This document shows positions 50,201 through 62,955 of a stretch of DNA of 64,000 nt, piece by piece. Source of the DNA: Climacteris rufus (lineage: Eukaryota > Chordata > Aves > Passeriformes > Climacteridae); contig VZRZ01001950.1 of the NCBI GenBank assembly GCA_013398175.1, positions 250,341 to 314,340 of the forward strand. Direction: 5' to 3'. How positions within the stretch are numbered: the first letter of the stretch is position 1; each line of letters begins with the position of its first letter. Under the pieces are notes generated by a model. It saw only the letters and a list, made by a program, of their open reading frames with translations. It was not told the origin of the DNA and did no database searches. The position numbers were made by a program, and so were the translations under genes.

Positions 50201-53200
50201 TTACCCCAGAGAACTCTTCCCCTGGAAGACTTGGACAGCCTCATCCTCTCCCCATGTCTTCTGCACTGCTTCAGAGACAGCAAGGCAAGAAAGAAAAGTT
50301 TGTCTAAATACAGCCAGGAAAATGGCAGCACACTGACGAGGACAGGCTTTGCACTCCCACCATCTCTCAGCAAGGTAAGGTTGCAGCAGGAGCCAGTGCA
50401 AGTGGACTACTCAAAAATATTTCTAGACATCTCATTATTTTATCTCCTTTACTTAGTTTAAAATTATATATTTGAGGGGGAAAAAACCTGTAATATGAGA
50501 TTAACTTCCCTTATACTTACTAAAAACAAATACTATGCATGGAGTCCACTGGAGTCCAGTTAGCCATAACAGACTTGATATAAAATCTTTTTCCATCACC
50601 ATTACAAAAATAATGCTCAGGTTATTAAGTTACCAGATGTCCTAGAGAAATGCCAAACACATCTAAGGAAATGGGGGTAGAAGTGGAGGGTGGGGGGAGC
50701 CTTTTTTTATTTGCTTTGTGTTTCTCTAACATCTTTCTGCTGTTCGCATTTCTGAAGTCTACCAGAGCAGAAGCAGTCCCCAAAACACATTAAATAATTA
50801 TATGGGGAATCCCTATAAGCTGCCTTTAGGCAACTTTAACTTCTTTTTTTCGCCACAGGTACAGCACAGGAGGGATTCATAAAATGGAAGATCCCCAGCT
50901 CTTGGTTCTTCAGGCAAGCAATAAACTTCCCCTGGCCATGCACAGTATGAAGGCTCCTCTTCTTTCTTTCAACAAAAGGCTAAAACCTGTCTGCATTTTT
51001 CTTCACTCATACTTCACTAGGGGAAATTATTTTGGACAGCAGCATGGCCAGCTGTTCTTAATTATAAATCAAGTCTCCAGCATATGTGCACAGTACATAC
51101 GGCCACTCTAACAGTCGGGGAGATAAAGCTGTACAGGTGAGCCAGCCCTCCCAGGAGCAAATCCTGGTGTACAAGTTGAAGGGATGCAGCTCTGAACCCA
51201 CAAAGCCAGCCCTCAATGAGTTCAGCTCCTGCACCCTCATCAGCCCTTCCCACAGGAAATGCTCCCGTATTTATTGCTGCTGGAGAAGAATAGGGCTCAA
51301 AACCTTTACTGCCTTATCAAATCCTTGCCAGCTTTTTCTCATTTGATTTTAAGACATCATTAATAGCCAGATTTGCTGGGGGTTTTCTTTAAGTAAAAAG
51401 AAACAAGCAAATATGGCCCAAGGACCAAATGCATCCCATGAAGTTCTACACTATGGCCTGAGGCCACTCCCTCCTATTTTCTCCCAACTCTTTCAAATAT
51501 TTAAGGATTGCAGAAAGGCAGGAACCTCAGGAGAACATCCAGGCCAACATACCAATCACAGCATTATTTCAGCAGAGAAATATCTGGTAATAACAAGAGT
51601 CCAGATTTTTCGTCAATGAGTGCCTCAAGCATTAATGCTTATGGTTCAGACTCCAATCAATCAGACTGATTTAAAGTAAGTGGTGCTGAGGGCCAAGGAA
51701 ATCCCACCAAAGCTAACAGATTGCCTCAAAATGTTACACCAGCTTTAGATTTTTAGATGTGGACTTAAAAAATAATTTAGTCAATGAGTTTGAGTTCACA
51801 GCCTAAATCATGTACTTCTGTTTTACTGGCTTTATGAATGTTTTCACTCCTTTTACTCTTCCCTCAATGGCTGATAAGTTTCAAAGTTTGCAACATTTAT
51901 AAGAGGAAGATTTTGATGCTGTCTATGGTACCCAGGTCAAGTACACCTGCCTCCAAGCTCCAAGTATTAGCAGGTATGCTTGTTATCCCTTTTTATATCT
52001 TGGGGTTTTTTCATCCTTCAGGCTTAGAAGCAGACATGAATGAAAACTTGAGGCACGCTCTTTTTGTTAGCGACATGGTGCCACGCAATCCCTACAGTCA
52101 AAAAATAAGCCTACATTTAGTTGAAGAACAAAATAAAGAAGACTGCAGCAAATAAGAGAGTATAAGATATAGGAGGAAAGAGCCAAAGGGAAAAGGGCAC
52201 AACATGAAGAAAGGATGCAATATTCTTAATATGTAATAAGCATCCACAGCTAAAGGACAAGCAGAAAGCACTAGCTTATGGCAGATGAGGTTCTAGCTTG
52301 GTAAGCAGTGTGTTCACTCCATATGTTCAGCAAGCACCAACCTAAGCCATCTGCTTCGTGTGTCTGTGGTAAAGGGAGCCAAAACATACCTGATTTCTCA
52401 CACCTGCTCCAAGTGGAAAACACCTACAAAGGAAATAAAGCATTCCTCCTCGGTGGAGAAAACCTCTGGAGAAACACAAACCTCTGGAGAGCATGTCTCT
52501 CTGCTTGTGCCTTGGATGGGGAAGAAGAGTTCATCCCCCTGCATTGCATAACGTGCCAGAAAAAATACATTACATCTTCTAATAACTACAGGGCAGATTT
52601 TTCAAGTCAGGCATGTGCAATTGGGCTAGCCTAACTTAGGCATGCAAATAGCAGATGTGCATGCACAGATACCTGACCTGCACACACACGCACAGATAAT
52701 TAATATTTCACAACTCTGATGGTACTGGGACACGGGTTTATCTTCAAAAGTCAACTTTTACTTGTGGAATTTTACATCCTGATAGCAAGGAAAATACGTT
52801 CATGTACGTTACTCAGCTACATTTTGGTATTCAGATGGAAATCAAAGCATTTACCTAGAGCAAAAATTATCCAAAGTTTCAGAAGAAGTAGGAGCAGTGT
52901 ATGGTAAGGAAAATATTTAAATCAATCTCTAGCTGCTATATTAGCAGCACTGCTGTTTATATGACATCCTACCTAAAAACGGGCTCAAGAATTATTATTT
53001 TTAGTATATGAGAATTGGATCATGATAGTGGGTAATTTAAGTGGTGCATTGAGTGTTTTATGAACATGCAGTGACAAGTAAGATTGCTGTACATTGGCAA
53101 ATATGAAAGGTGAAATGAAAGAGCAAGGAAATAACAGAACTGAGAGGCACAGTTTTACAAGGGATAGACAGATCTTTACATCTTTCATCCTGTGATGGTT

Positions 53201-54105
53201 TGGCTGCTGTTGGCTGATCTCACCAGAAACTGAAGAAAGCAAATGATGAAAAAAAAAAAATGAAAGGACTCTCAAAGCTGCTGAGAAAGGAATAACAGAT
53301 TTGGGCTCTGACCTGACAGAGTCATGGAGCCAAGGTCCTTTTGAAAATCCTTATATAGAAGTCTAAAGATGTGACCTGATTTCAAAAAGTACTGAGCACT
53401 CAGAAGATTCCATTGACTTAGTATAAGTAACTGCAAGAGCACAGCCTATCCTTTCATTTGCTAGCAATTCCATGAAGGATGTTTGTCACCTACAAAATCA
53501 ATGGGATGGGTAGGTGCTAACTATCTCACAAGATCAAGCTCATCTGCCTAGGAAACAAACCAATCTCTACATGATATACCCTTTGTTTCTCAAATACAGG
53601 TTCAAAAAAAAACCAAAATTACAAGTTCAGCTTAATGAACTGTACTGACTTGTGAAGCTTTAATGACACCTAAAAATATGAGTAATCAATACATTTGATT
53701 TGAAAATGCACCCCTTACACTCTTCACAGTAAGCTTAATTCATACACTTTCATTGCTTGAATGTTTTCTTTCATTAATACAGCAGGCTCTTCTGAATCTC
53801 AGGACTGCACAGCTCAGTCAAGAGTTTTGGAACAGATAAATGAATGAGCAAATCCAATTTGATTTTAAAAAATAAGTTATTTTTTCCCTAAACAAAACAA
53901 ATGCAGACTCTTCTCAAATCGACAAATATTTTCTATAAGGATCCTAGTCCACTTTTATGCTTTCATTGTATTTGTATATCTATATAATTTAAAACAAACA
54001 TCCTGGTATATTCATATTCACCAACAGCTGTTATTCTCAAGGAGAAGAAATCCATTGTCAAAGCACTAACAATATATTGTTACACCAAAATGCAAGTCAG
54101 CTTTG
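47232..54105. other. AT-rich noncoding stretch
   Basis: No gene or transposon is recognised. A GC-richer patch at about 49940-50400 has open frames on both strands, but none is convincing. A TA/TG/CA dinucleotide-rich simple repeat is at 49331-49393. An A-run lies near 53249. Confidence 0.5.
49331..49393. repeat. Compound TA/TG microsatellite
   Basis: Interrupted runs of TA, GTGTGTG and TATATATA with a few single-base breaks. It is a decayed compound dinucleotide repeat. Confidence 0.8.
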
Positions 54106-54170
54106 AATGCTTAAATGGCCTGATACCAGGCCATGGCTATAAATGCTTAAATGGCCTGATACCAGGCCAT
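54106..54170. repeat. Tandemly duplicated hairpin
   Basis: A 29-bp unit starting AATGCTTAAATGGCCTGA is present twice without mismatch, at 54106-54134 and 54142-54170 (period 36). Each unit ends in a perfect inverted repeat: ATGGCCTG, loop ATAC, CAGGCCAT. Two identical 8-bp stems therefore stand side by side. The lack of mismatch implies a recent duplication or selection. No gene is nearby. Confidence 0.9.
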
Positions 54171-55366
54171 ACTTTGACCACTGTGGGATCAGCCTTTTGT
54201 ATTAAGCTAATAACACCACAGTGTTACTGAGCTGCCCTGTTCTGTAAAACTTCTTTCATTTCCTACCACTGATTTGCTGCAGAAAAGACTCCTGCTTCTG
54301 TCTTAACAAAACCTTGTAGTGTTGGGCTTCAATTAAAATTTCATACCAAACATACTACTTATTACTACATCAAAAATAATAATGGCATGATACTATAATC
54401 TCGAACACTGTTTTTCATAGTTATGCATTTAACACTGCAATATTGTACAATGCTACGTGTACAGAAAAACGTACTCATAAGCAGTAGTCAAAATTGAAAA
54501 GTAATCCCAAAAGTTCTTCTGTGCAACCAAACCTTGATATACGTCAGCATTTTTTTTCTTTTTCCTAATATGGGTTCTGAAAGCTGAATGTGTTTCTGGT
54601 TTTGACTTTACTTTTTCACTGGGAGAAAAAAAAAAGGCCAAACAGTAACTTCTGCTTTAAAAACATCACTTCTTACCTACATCTTAACAAACTGTACAAT
54701 TAAGAGGACCAGAAGAGACAGGTTTGCAACAGAAGCTTCTGAAAATCAGAGATTTTACATCAGCCAGTGACCCTTCTCTCACAACTGGACCACTTACACC
54801 AGTTTCCTATAAGCTATTCTTACTGGCTATACCCCTGTGAAACTACCTGAAGACTGCATTAGTAACCAAAGGTAGGACCAAAGAGCACAGGCAGTGTCTG
54901 ACCACCCCACTGGTGCCTGACCTCCACTGCGATTTTTCCAAGCCCAGGTTTGGCTTTCAGCTCCCTACACTTAGAGAAAGACAAGGGATGCAGCAAGAAA
55001 TGAAATGAGGGAGTCAACTTGTGGTCAGGTGCTACCTACAGAAGACCGAGGAAGACTGGGAGCAGAGACATTACACTGCTGGTACAAACGTCGTTCAGCT
55101 CCCTGTCAACAGGCTTTTTGTAGTCTGCCTATCTCTCTAGACAAAATGAGTAGTTATCACAAATAACACTCAGGTACCACAATTAATCTGAAGCTGGAAG
55201 GGCCACATCCCGTTCATCAACGTGTGGAAGCCAGAGAAAACAAGTGAATCTGAAGCTCCTAGATACTACTACTTTCAAAAAATTCAATTCTAATAACCTT
55301 TATTCTTTCAAATGGCAGCTTTTATAAATTTTAATGCCTCTCTCTTATTTTGGTCAATTCCTAGAT
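54171..55366. other. Noncoding stretch, nothing recognised
   Basis: No gene or transposon is recognised between the duplicated hairpin and the family-C LTR. Confidence 0.5.
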
Positions 55367-55372
55367 CCCTTC

Positions 55373-56042
55373 TGTGGTGGCGTATGTGGCAAAAGTCACA
55401 GCCTCACAGGCTCAGGACTGGTGGACTCAGCCCGAGGTTGCCACTGTCTGAGCCACACTCCCTTGTCAGGGTGAGCTTTCTGGCTCACCCCCAGCATCCC
55501 TTGCAACGTTGTTTACATGTTTCAGTTTATTGGTTAATTAAGGCATTACTTCATGTTCAGTGTAAGGTTATGTTCTGGAAGCTTCATGGCCGTTCAGTTC
55601 TCCATTGGTTCTATGTAAATCCTTGTACCCCAATTGGTTACTCTCCCCTGCTTGTATCCCGATAAACCCCCTGCCTTCCCCCTGCCCATTGCCTGGTCCC
55701 TGAAGCCTTCAGCTCTTCCCGACCCTCGCGTCGCCTCTCCCGGACCCCAGACCCTCGCGTCGCCTCTCCCGGACCCTGGACCCTCTCCTGCCTTCCCTGC
55801 TGCATCTCCCCAGGAAATAAGAGCTGGAAATCACACCAGAGCCCTTCTCTCTGGTCTTTATCCTCACTTGCACCTGCAACATCAGCCCGGGGCTCGCTCT
55901 CGCCCAGAGGAGCCAGCACTAAACAGAGCTGCCGGAGGACGCCCTGCGTCTGGGGAAGCTGTGAGCTGCAGCCCCCGGGAAACCAGGGTCACTCCTAGAC
56001 TATCACTGAGTGGCCTCAAGCAGCCACCCGGACACAGTGATA
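55373..56042 (+). mobile_element. Solo LTR, family C
   Basis: A GC-rich solo LTR of about 670 bp from TGTGGTGGCG to ACACAGTGATA. Flanks are CCCTTC (55367-55372) and CCCTTT (56043-56048), a 6-bp duplication with one mismatch. CCAAT-type motifs (CCATTGG, CCAATTGG), a GATAAAC TATA-like box at 55661-55667 and AAATAA at 55815-55820 give plus orientation. A 29-bp tandem repeat lies inside. It ends in TA like family A but shares no obvious sequence with families A or B. A 143-codon plus frame (55634-56065) lies almost wholly inside it and is not a gene. No internal provirus is seen. Confidence 0.8.
55721..55778 (+). repeat. 29-bp tandem repeat in LTR C
   Basis: Two copies of a 29-bp unit starting GACCCTCGCGTCGCCTCTCC (55721-55749 and 55750-55778), followed by a short partial third GACCCTCTCC. 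Each unit carries two CpG. Tandem repeats of this sort are common in LTR promoter regions, and copy number often varies between insertions. Confidence 0.9.
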
Positions 56043-56048
56043 CCCTTT

Positions 56049-58384
56049 ATAGACAAATATTTTAATCTTAATGTAATTCTTACTGGAAAGAGCATCTACC
56101 ATTCTTTCGCCATCTGTTCAAATCTACCAACACATAGGATATCTATTATTCAATGCCGTATTTGCTGGAACAATAATCTCCATAATTTGTAAGAATTTGA
56201 GAGACATAAGATCTGGAGAGTGAATATTTAACCATTTCTTGATATCAAGTCTTGAATTATGGACAGAACTACTGAATTTATAAGTACAAAGCTTTTTTTC
56301 ATTCAAACAAATGCAAACTTCTGTCACATTTTGCTGTTAATAAATTTTAGGAATAATTCCCATATTTTCAAAGAAACTTACCTAATTAAATTAAGGTAGT
56401 CTTGTTTGCCAGCATCAAATTGTGACACAGGTATTTGAGAGCTGCCTCATGTATGCTAATGAATGAAATCCCTTTTCACCATTTTGTTTTGCCATTATGT
56501 GTTTTCAAACAACAGATGCATTTGTAGACAAATACTTGTCCTCAAGTACAAGTCTGATATAAGCTTCAAGGTTGGCAAACTGACCTATCTCCTGGAATTT
56601 TAAAACTGTTGTCACATGCGGAAAAGCTACTGAAAATTGTTTCTACACACTTTTAAAAGCAGTAGGTGAATGACATGCAGTATACTCTCTCCTGCTATAT
56701 GGAATCACAGAATTATGAGCATTGCAATTAGGCGGAAGCATATATTCATTCTCATCTTCCATTATTCTGTAAGCAGAATGATGTCTCCAAAATTTTCACT
56801 GGCATTATCAGCTGCAAATGATGGTATGCTGACAAAGTTTAAATCACATTATTCTAGTACGCTTTTTCTTTTTCTCAGTATTCTTTTTTTACTTATATTC
56901 CTGTACTGAAAAATAACTTTATTAAATTATATAGTAAAAAGAGCTACCAGGAATGTTTTGCCGTTTCCACAGTTTGAGGCATCAGTGGTCTCAAAAAAAA
57001 ATACATGCCTTCAACCACATCTTTGCTTTTCCAACTGAAAGCAAAGTGATGCTGGTAACACTTAGAGCTTATGTCCTACCAAGACATGTCACCGTAGCTA
57101 TAGGTGAGGTTTGGCAAGCAATATCACATGGTGTTACAATGAGAAGTATTACATACCTAAACTAACTTCCCTGTACTCTAACAATCAGAGTCCCTCCTGG
57201 AATCACTATACATACAGGCATGTAATTTTAAAATAAATATATCATTTTCTAAACATAAAAATTATTACACTCAGACACTGCCCCTGCTCTACCAAATAAA
57301 CTGTGCTGGGCCAATAAACTCCATACTGTATCTTGTATAGTGTTAAGCTTACAGAAAGTGAATGTTTACACAAAGAATCTGAAATACATATCAATCCTAG
57401 GTGCAGCTTTTAGCGGTTCATAGCTATTATGGAAACACCCTCCAAATATGTAATTTGGGATTTCAGTAGAAAATTAAGGACATTTTAGCACATGTATTTG
57501 ATACGGGAATTGGTAAGTAAAGTATTTCCAAAATACTGCAGATATGTAAAATAGGGCTGTTTGGGATCGAATACATATGATTTGGTATTTAAACCATCAG
57601 AAAGGTCACTAAAAGAAAAGGCACTAAAAAGAGTTGGAAAGCAGCAACTTAGAATTCCCTGCAATTACATTATTACCCTTAAAAATTTCCCACGTTTCTT
57701 TCCATTCCTCAAACAGATTCTCTAGTTTTCAAAATTGTCTGCCTGGAGTACTCCAGGCTTTTTGTTTGTCTGTGGTTTTTGTTGTGTTGTTTTTTTTTTT
57801 TTTTTTTTTAAGGAGTCTTTCACTCCCTGGTTCCTCACTTCTGCTCTGAAACTCTTGCTGATCTGGGTTCAACACTTGGGGAGCACCAGTTTTGCTTTCC
57901 AGTCTGAGCACAGTTAAGTGAAGTCTCCCTTTAAAAACCTCTTTGCAGCTCAGCACAGCACATCAAAACTGGAACTGGAATCCACCACTACTTTTACGCT
58001 GCTGAGCTTATAATAAACATTTCAGAGAACAAAAGTAATGCATGTAGAAACTTCAGGCCCTGTCAGAAGACCATGTTTCAAAGCATACCTGCACGCAGTA
58101 TTCACTGAAACCTCTACAATAAAATGCATTTATATGTATGAGCATTTACTATTAACAATGTGTGTAGCAAACCATTCTACAATTTTTCCTTCATCTCATG
58201 CACATCCCTGTGTAGCTTACAAATGGAAGGGCAGAGGTTCTAATAGATGAGATCTCAGACAGGAATCCCTATCACCCTTTTTTTCTCGTGTAAGCTGAGG
58301 CACTTCTAGAAACACACAAAAGCATGGATGTCTGCATGTTTACACAGAAACTTAGACTCAACTCCCCTGCAATGAGCAGAGATA
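56049..58384. other. AT-rich noncoding stretch
   Basis: No gene or transposon is recognised. T20 is at 57790-57809. Open frames are short. Confidence 0.5.
57790..57809. repeat. T20 homopolymer
   Basis: Twenty uninterrupted T after GTTGTGTTG, followed by AAGGAG. It is a simple repeat. Confidence 0.85.
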
Positions 58385-58575
58385 TCTTCAACTAGATCAG
58401 ATTGCTCAGAGCCCACTCCAACCCAACCTGGAATGTTTCCACGGTTGGAACATCTACCACCCCTCTTAGCAACCTGTTTCAGTGTTTTGCCACCCTCATC
58501 GTAAAAAATGCCTTCCTTACATTTAATCTACTTTCTTTTAGTTTAAAACCACTACCCATTGTCCTCTTGTAGGGA
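58385..58575 (-). mobile_element. CR1 LINE fragment
   Basis: The plus strand reads CCACTCCAACCCAACCTGGA, then ACATCTACCACCCCTCTTAG, then TTTTAGTTTAAAACCACTAC. This is the reverse complement of the CR1 3' region (compare the avian pattern 'tccaacctgacctgg..catccaccacctctctgggcaacctgt'). It lacks the octamer tail and most of the element, so it is truncated at both ends. It is more diverged than the copy at 62315. Confidence 0.85.
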
Positions 58576-61500
58576 AGATGAGGGAAGCTGTGAGGACAGC
58601 AGCCCCCTCTGTTGTAGACAGGAATAGAATGGGAAGGAGAGAGCAAATCCATTCCAATCTCTGAGTTTATTCCCCTCTTCTTCAGTTTCAGTTTACTCTA
58701 AGTGCTGTGTGAGATGAGTCAGGAGGGAGAAATAACAAAGGAGACAGACAAATGAGAAAGTACTTTAGGACAACAAGTGCTGAACCTCCCCCCAGCCAGA
58801 CTGGGATGTAACCCTCGGCTGGGGGCTTGGCACCATCTCACATGAGCTCATCTGCAGCCCAGTTCATCTCACTCCTAACAATGCTATCACTGACAAAGTT
58901 GTTTCTGGTAAAGAGGACAATTGAAAGGAACTGATATTTTAACTGGTGGGCCGCATTTGCCCCTGCATCAGGTGCACATGTCCAAAATGCAGCAGATTCC
59001 ATGTATCTGCTAGAAGGAATAACACACAAAAGCCACTCAAATTGCTTAGTCAAAAGAAGTCCTTCTACCTCTGCTTTTACAGCCTTCTCACAAGACTAAG
59101 TACAAAAATCCTGCACTAAGGGACATCCTGTGGATTTGTACCATCTCTGGGGACATCATGTTCACAAACAAATGAGCAGATTAAATTCATCCATATGTAG
59201 GTTTTTTCCCACTATGGTGGATACACTATAGGTAAGTTTTAATTTAATAAGCAAACCAGATATAATTCAAAACTGTATCAATGTAATTCAAAACATGTCA
59301 CTGATTGAGCCACTTTCACCATGGTTACTTCCCCGAAAACCCAGCACACAAGAGAACATCTGTCAGAGAGCCACAGACGTGCAACAAAAGGAGCTCAGCA
59401 CTCTTTAGCAAGATCTTGAGCCATAAGAGGTCTCGAGTACTATCCATCCCACTGTAAGAACTCCTGAAATATGTCTGCATACACCACGTACCCTCCTCTC
59501 CAGCCAAGCAGCAAATATCATAGTCAGGGTAACCAAGGCCTATGCCTTCATAGCTTGAAGTCCAAAATATACACAGTGTATGTGCTAACTTTAGCTATTT
59601 TGTATTTATTAAATTTTACTTGAAATAGGTATGTCTCAGAAGAAAACCATACCAGCAGGGAGCACATGGATTCAGGAACTGGCTTCTGTTTCTGATGTCC
59701 TGCACAAGACACTGCCCTTTAAAACAGCAATAATTACACTTCCCTCCTTGACAACTGCAATATAGAAATAAAACCATTAACACATTGACAAGTCAAATTG
59801 TACAGTGATGAATAAATACCTAGATAAATATGTTTATTCCAGTAGGATGCTTCCCTCCTCTCACCGTTCTGAGATGATGAAGAAAGAGGTAAGTAAGGAA
59901 TCTCCCCAGGCTTTTCTTGTACCATTATTTCCTACAGCTTCTACCATTAATCTCTGCTCAAAACTAAGTGATTCCAGCTTTTTATTTCTCTCTATTGGAC
60001 GTTTTTCCACAGATCTAGTTATATCTAAGGCATATTTTAATTTCTGCTACACAGCTATTTTGAAGGACACATTGATGCCTAAAACTTCTGTTTTACACAA
60101 TTATCAACAGAGACCAGCACAGTTCCCACGGTTAAACATAAACAACTGACGAAACAGCATATATACACTATTTCCTTCTCATATAGGGAATTGCTGGGTA
60201 TTTCACACACAAAATTTTCCACATAAAGCCTACTCAAATGCCACCTTCCAGGAAAATGATTGCTTATTTAACAAAATGTTCTGTTAATTACTTTGATTTA
60301 TGTTTCACGTATTCACAGAATCAGTAGAAATTATCTTCCAGACTCGATAATCAGAAAATGGCATGTAGGAGAGATCAAAAAAGGTCACACAGTCATAATT
60401 TAGGGTTAAAAAAGAACAAATATGGAAAAACCTTGCTGCCACAGACTGCTGAGTATCTGCAGATCTGGAGAGAAAAAAGTGACAGTCCTCTATATCTTCA
60501 AAGTTTGCAAATTCCATCTTGTCTTAACTTTAATGCTTTCCATACATAACAGTACTGAGCATTAAACTTCTGTGTCTGTGAAAAAGTTCTCTCACCTATA
60601 TGGCAGCCACACTATACCACTGAAAATATATGTACTTATGGGTTGATTATCATCTGTACTTGATAATAATTAGTGTCATTAAAAACTCCCTGATTTATGC
60701 ATGCATACATACATTTATATACACACATATGTATGTTGTACCTTTGTATGCAAACATGTATTTTTGCACATGTAAAGAAGCATGCATGGAAATACCTATT
60801 GAAATCTCCACTCTAGGTCTCATTAAAATGTCTTGAAATATTTAGCCATTACAGGCTTGGATATCCATCAGCTGAAACTGCATATTTACACATTACAGAG
60901 TACGATTACAAATGGTTTATTAAGTAATTGTTCATTAGTAAGTCTTTAACCAGGGGAAGTCTGAAATTATAACTATTTTAAAGCAACCAGTGGACAAGGA
61001 TGAAATTTGTGGTTTATGAGTACTGCAGAGCAGCTCAAGACTGCTTTGAAAATATGACACTTTTCCTGCTTCTTATTGAAATGCTTTTGTTCATATTCAG
61101 TGCAGCAAGTCCCATGCTCAGATTAATTTGGGTTTTGTCAATTTAGGCTACCTTATGCACTGTTGTTATTCATGATTTCATCTACTTATTGAATAAATAA
61201 ACTCAACTTCTACAAAGCTCATATCAGAAATCACTGAGGTTTTAATGAAGTAAACTTTGAAACTATACAGATTTTTGTTTGAATTAAAACTTTAAAACCT
61301 AAAGGTAGGAGCTATGAAACACCGTGCTTCTCTATTTTCAGGAAATAATTCTGGATTTTTCAAAAATCCATATCCATTTTCTGAGGTTTTCATGCACACA
61401 ATCCCTTAAAATAATCCAAATGAAACAATCCGTGATAGCACGTTACTGATACATGGAAGCTCTACCCAGCTTCCATTTTAGAAACCACAGTACCATGTTT

Positions 61501-62314
61501 CTCTTTTCTCTTCCTGAATCAACTTAAGACTCATAAAAACCTGACTTCTTAATTTATTCATCAGCTCACAGAAAAAAAGCTGGTGGTAGAATAATTAATA
61601 GTTGTTATATCTGATACCCTATAAAAGGCTTGAATTCATGGGCATATATCACTTGAGTATGCCAAAAATATGATCTGAATCATACCCCTTCCCAAATGCT
61701 GTAATAGGACAATGTACAACTACAGTTTTAAAACTTACTGGCTTAAAATAGTGTACCAACAATGGCAGTGGAAGCTCATAAACTAATACACGTGGTTAGT
61801 GTCCTGCTTCTGGCCCATCTGGAAAGCAGGCTCGGTGACAGCCACCTTGTTTTCTTGAAGAAGCACAACCTTAGAACATCTGAGATCAAAAACTTCATCT
61901 TGACTGTTCTTCTGCACTTAGGAGAAAACAAGCTCCTCCACAATGTTTGGCCATGCTACGTAACACTAATTTCAAAATTTTTTCATAAATGCAGTTACTA
62001 ACAACTATGCAAGTTATAAGGCAAGTAAATGAGCAGGCCTTGACAGCGAAGGTTTCACCACGACAAAGGAAAGACAACGGCCTCTCCAAAAAATATTTCT
62101 CCTTCAGTACCACCAGACTTAGGAGAACCAGTAGGAATGGGTAGATGTTGGCTTCAAAGGGAAATAAATTCCTTTGTGTGAAGAAGCTGCCTAATCATTT
62201 TGAGGTAAGTAGAACTCTGAAAAACAGCAGGAAAATTGCAGCATAAAGTATGTAATAATATAAGAACCAAGCTGTTAGCTGCTACTTTTAAAATTAATGA
62301 TGAAGCAATGGCTT
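58576..62314. other. AT-rich noncoding stretch
   Basis: No gene or transposon is recognised. A CATA/TACA-rich simple stretch occurs near 60700-60745. Open frames are short and not protein-like. Confidence 0.5.
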
Positions 62315-62332
62315 TCATAGAATCATAGAATT

Positions 62333-62376
62333 GTTAAGGCTGGAAAAAACCAAGAGGAAAGGTTAAGGCTGGAAAA
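62333..62376. repeat. 29-bp-period duplication at the CR1 tail
   Basis: GTTAAGGCTGGAAAA occurs at 62333-62347 and again at 62362-62376 inside the CR1 3' UTR. CR1 normally has one such block next to the octamer tail. The duplication is specific to this copy or its source element. Confidence 0.8.
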
Positions 62377-62452
62377 GATCATTGAGCCTGTTAGCCCAAC
62401 ACCACTGTGTTCACCCCTAAACCATATCCCCAAGTGCCACATCCACACACCC

Positions 62453-62758
62453 TTAGAACACTTCCAGAAACAGTGATTCCACCACTTCCCTGGACATCCT
62501 GTTCCAATGCCTGACCACCCTTTCAGTGAAGAAATTTTTCCTAATATCCAATCTTGACCCTCCCTGGTGCAACTTGAGGGTTTTTCTTCTTGTCCTTATT
62601 CTTGTTACCTGGGAGAAAAGACTGTCCCTCTCCTCACCACCACCTCCTTTCAGGTCATCATAGAGAGTGGTAAGGTCTCTTCTGACTCTCCTCTTCAGGC
62701 TAAACAATGCCAATTCCCTCAGCTGCTCCTTGTAGAACTCGTGCTCTAGACCCTTCAC
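62453..62758 (-). pseudogene. CR1 ORF2 C-terminal remnant
   Basis: About 101 codons are open and end at a TAA. The peptide carries GLEHEFYKEQLRELALFSLK near the start, LDIRKNFFTERVVRHWNR in the second half, and ends EVVESLFLEVF. This is the conserved C-terminal tail of the CR1 endonuclease/reverse-transcriptase protein, downstream of the RT domain. The frame also reads upstream into QRRAAKLVKG. The RT and endonuclease domains are absent, and the element is truncated and rearranged, so no enzyme can be made. The family is near certain; the start is arbitrary because this is an internal fragment. Confidence 0.92.
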
Positions 62759-62886
62759 CAGCTTTGCTGCCCTTCTCTGGACTCACCCCAGCACCTCAGT
62801 GTCTATCTTACTGTGAGGGGCACAGAACTGAACACAGGATTTGAGGTGTGGCCTCACCAGTGCTGTGTACACAGGGACATCACCAG

Positions 62887-62955
62887 ACAAAACCAGAATT
62901 GTATTAGGCCATCATACTCCCATCTTGTCAATTAGAGACAGAACAATCTCTGATT
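62887..62955 (+). repeat. Templated filler inside CR1 (copy 1)
   Basis: Starts ACAAAACCAGAATTGTATTA and ends ACAATCTCTGATT. It is not CR1 sequence but sits exactly at the junction where the CR1 skips several hundred bp. It is about 90% identical to 63569-63639 in the same orientation, with about six substitutions and a 2-base gap by eye. Confidence 0.85.

Noticed and set aside
55634..56065. 143-codon plus-strand open frame as a gene
   Set aside because: It lies almost entirely within the GC-rich family-C LTR and its Pro/Ser-rich reading reflects the 29-bp tandem repeat and base composition.
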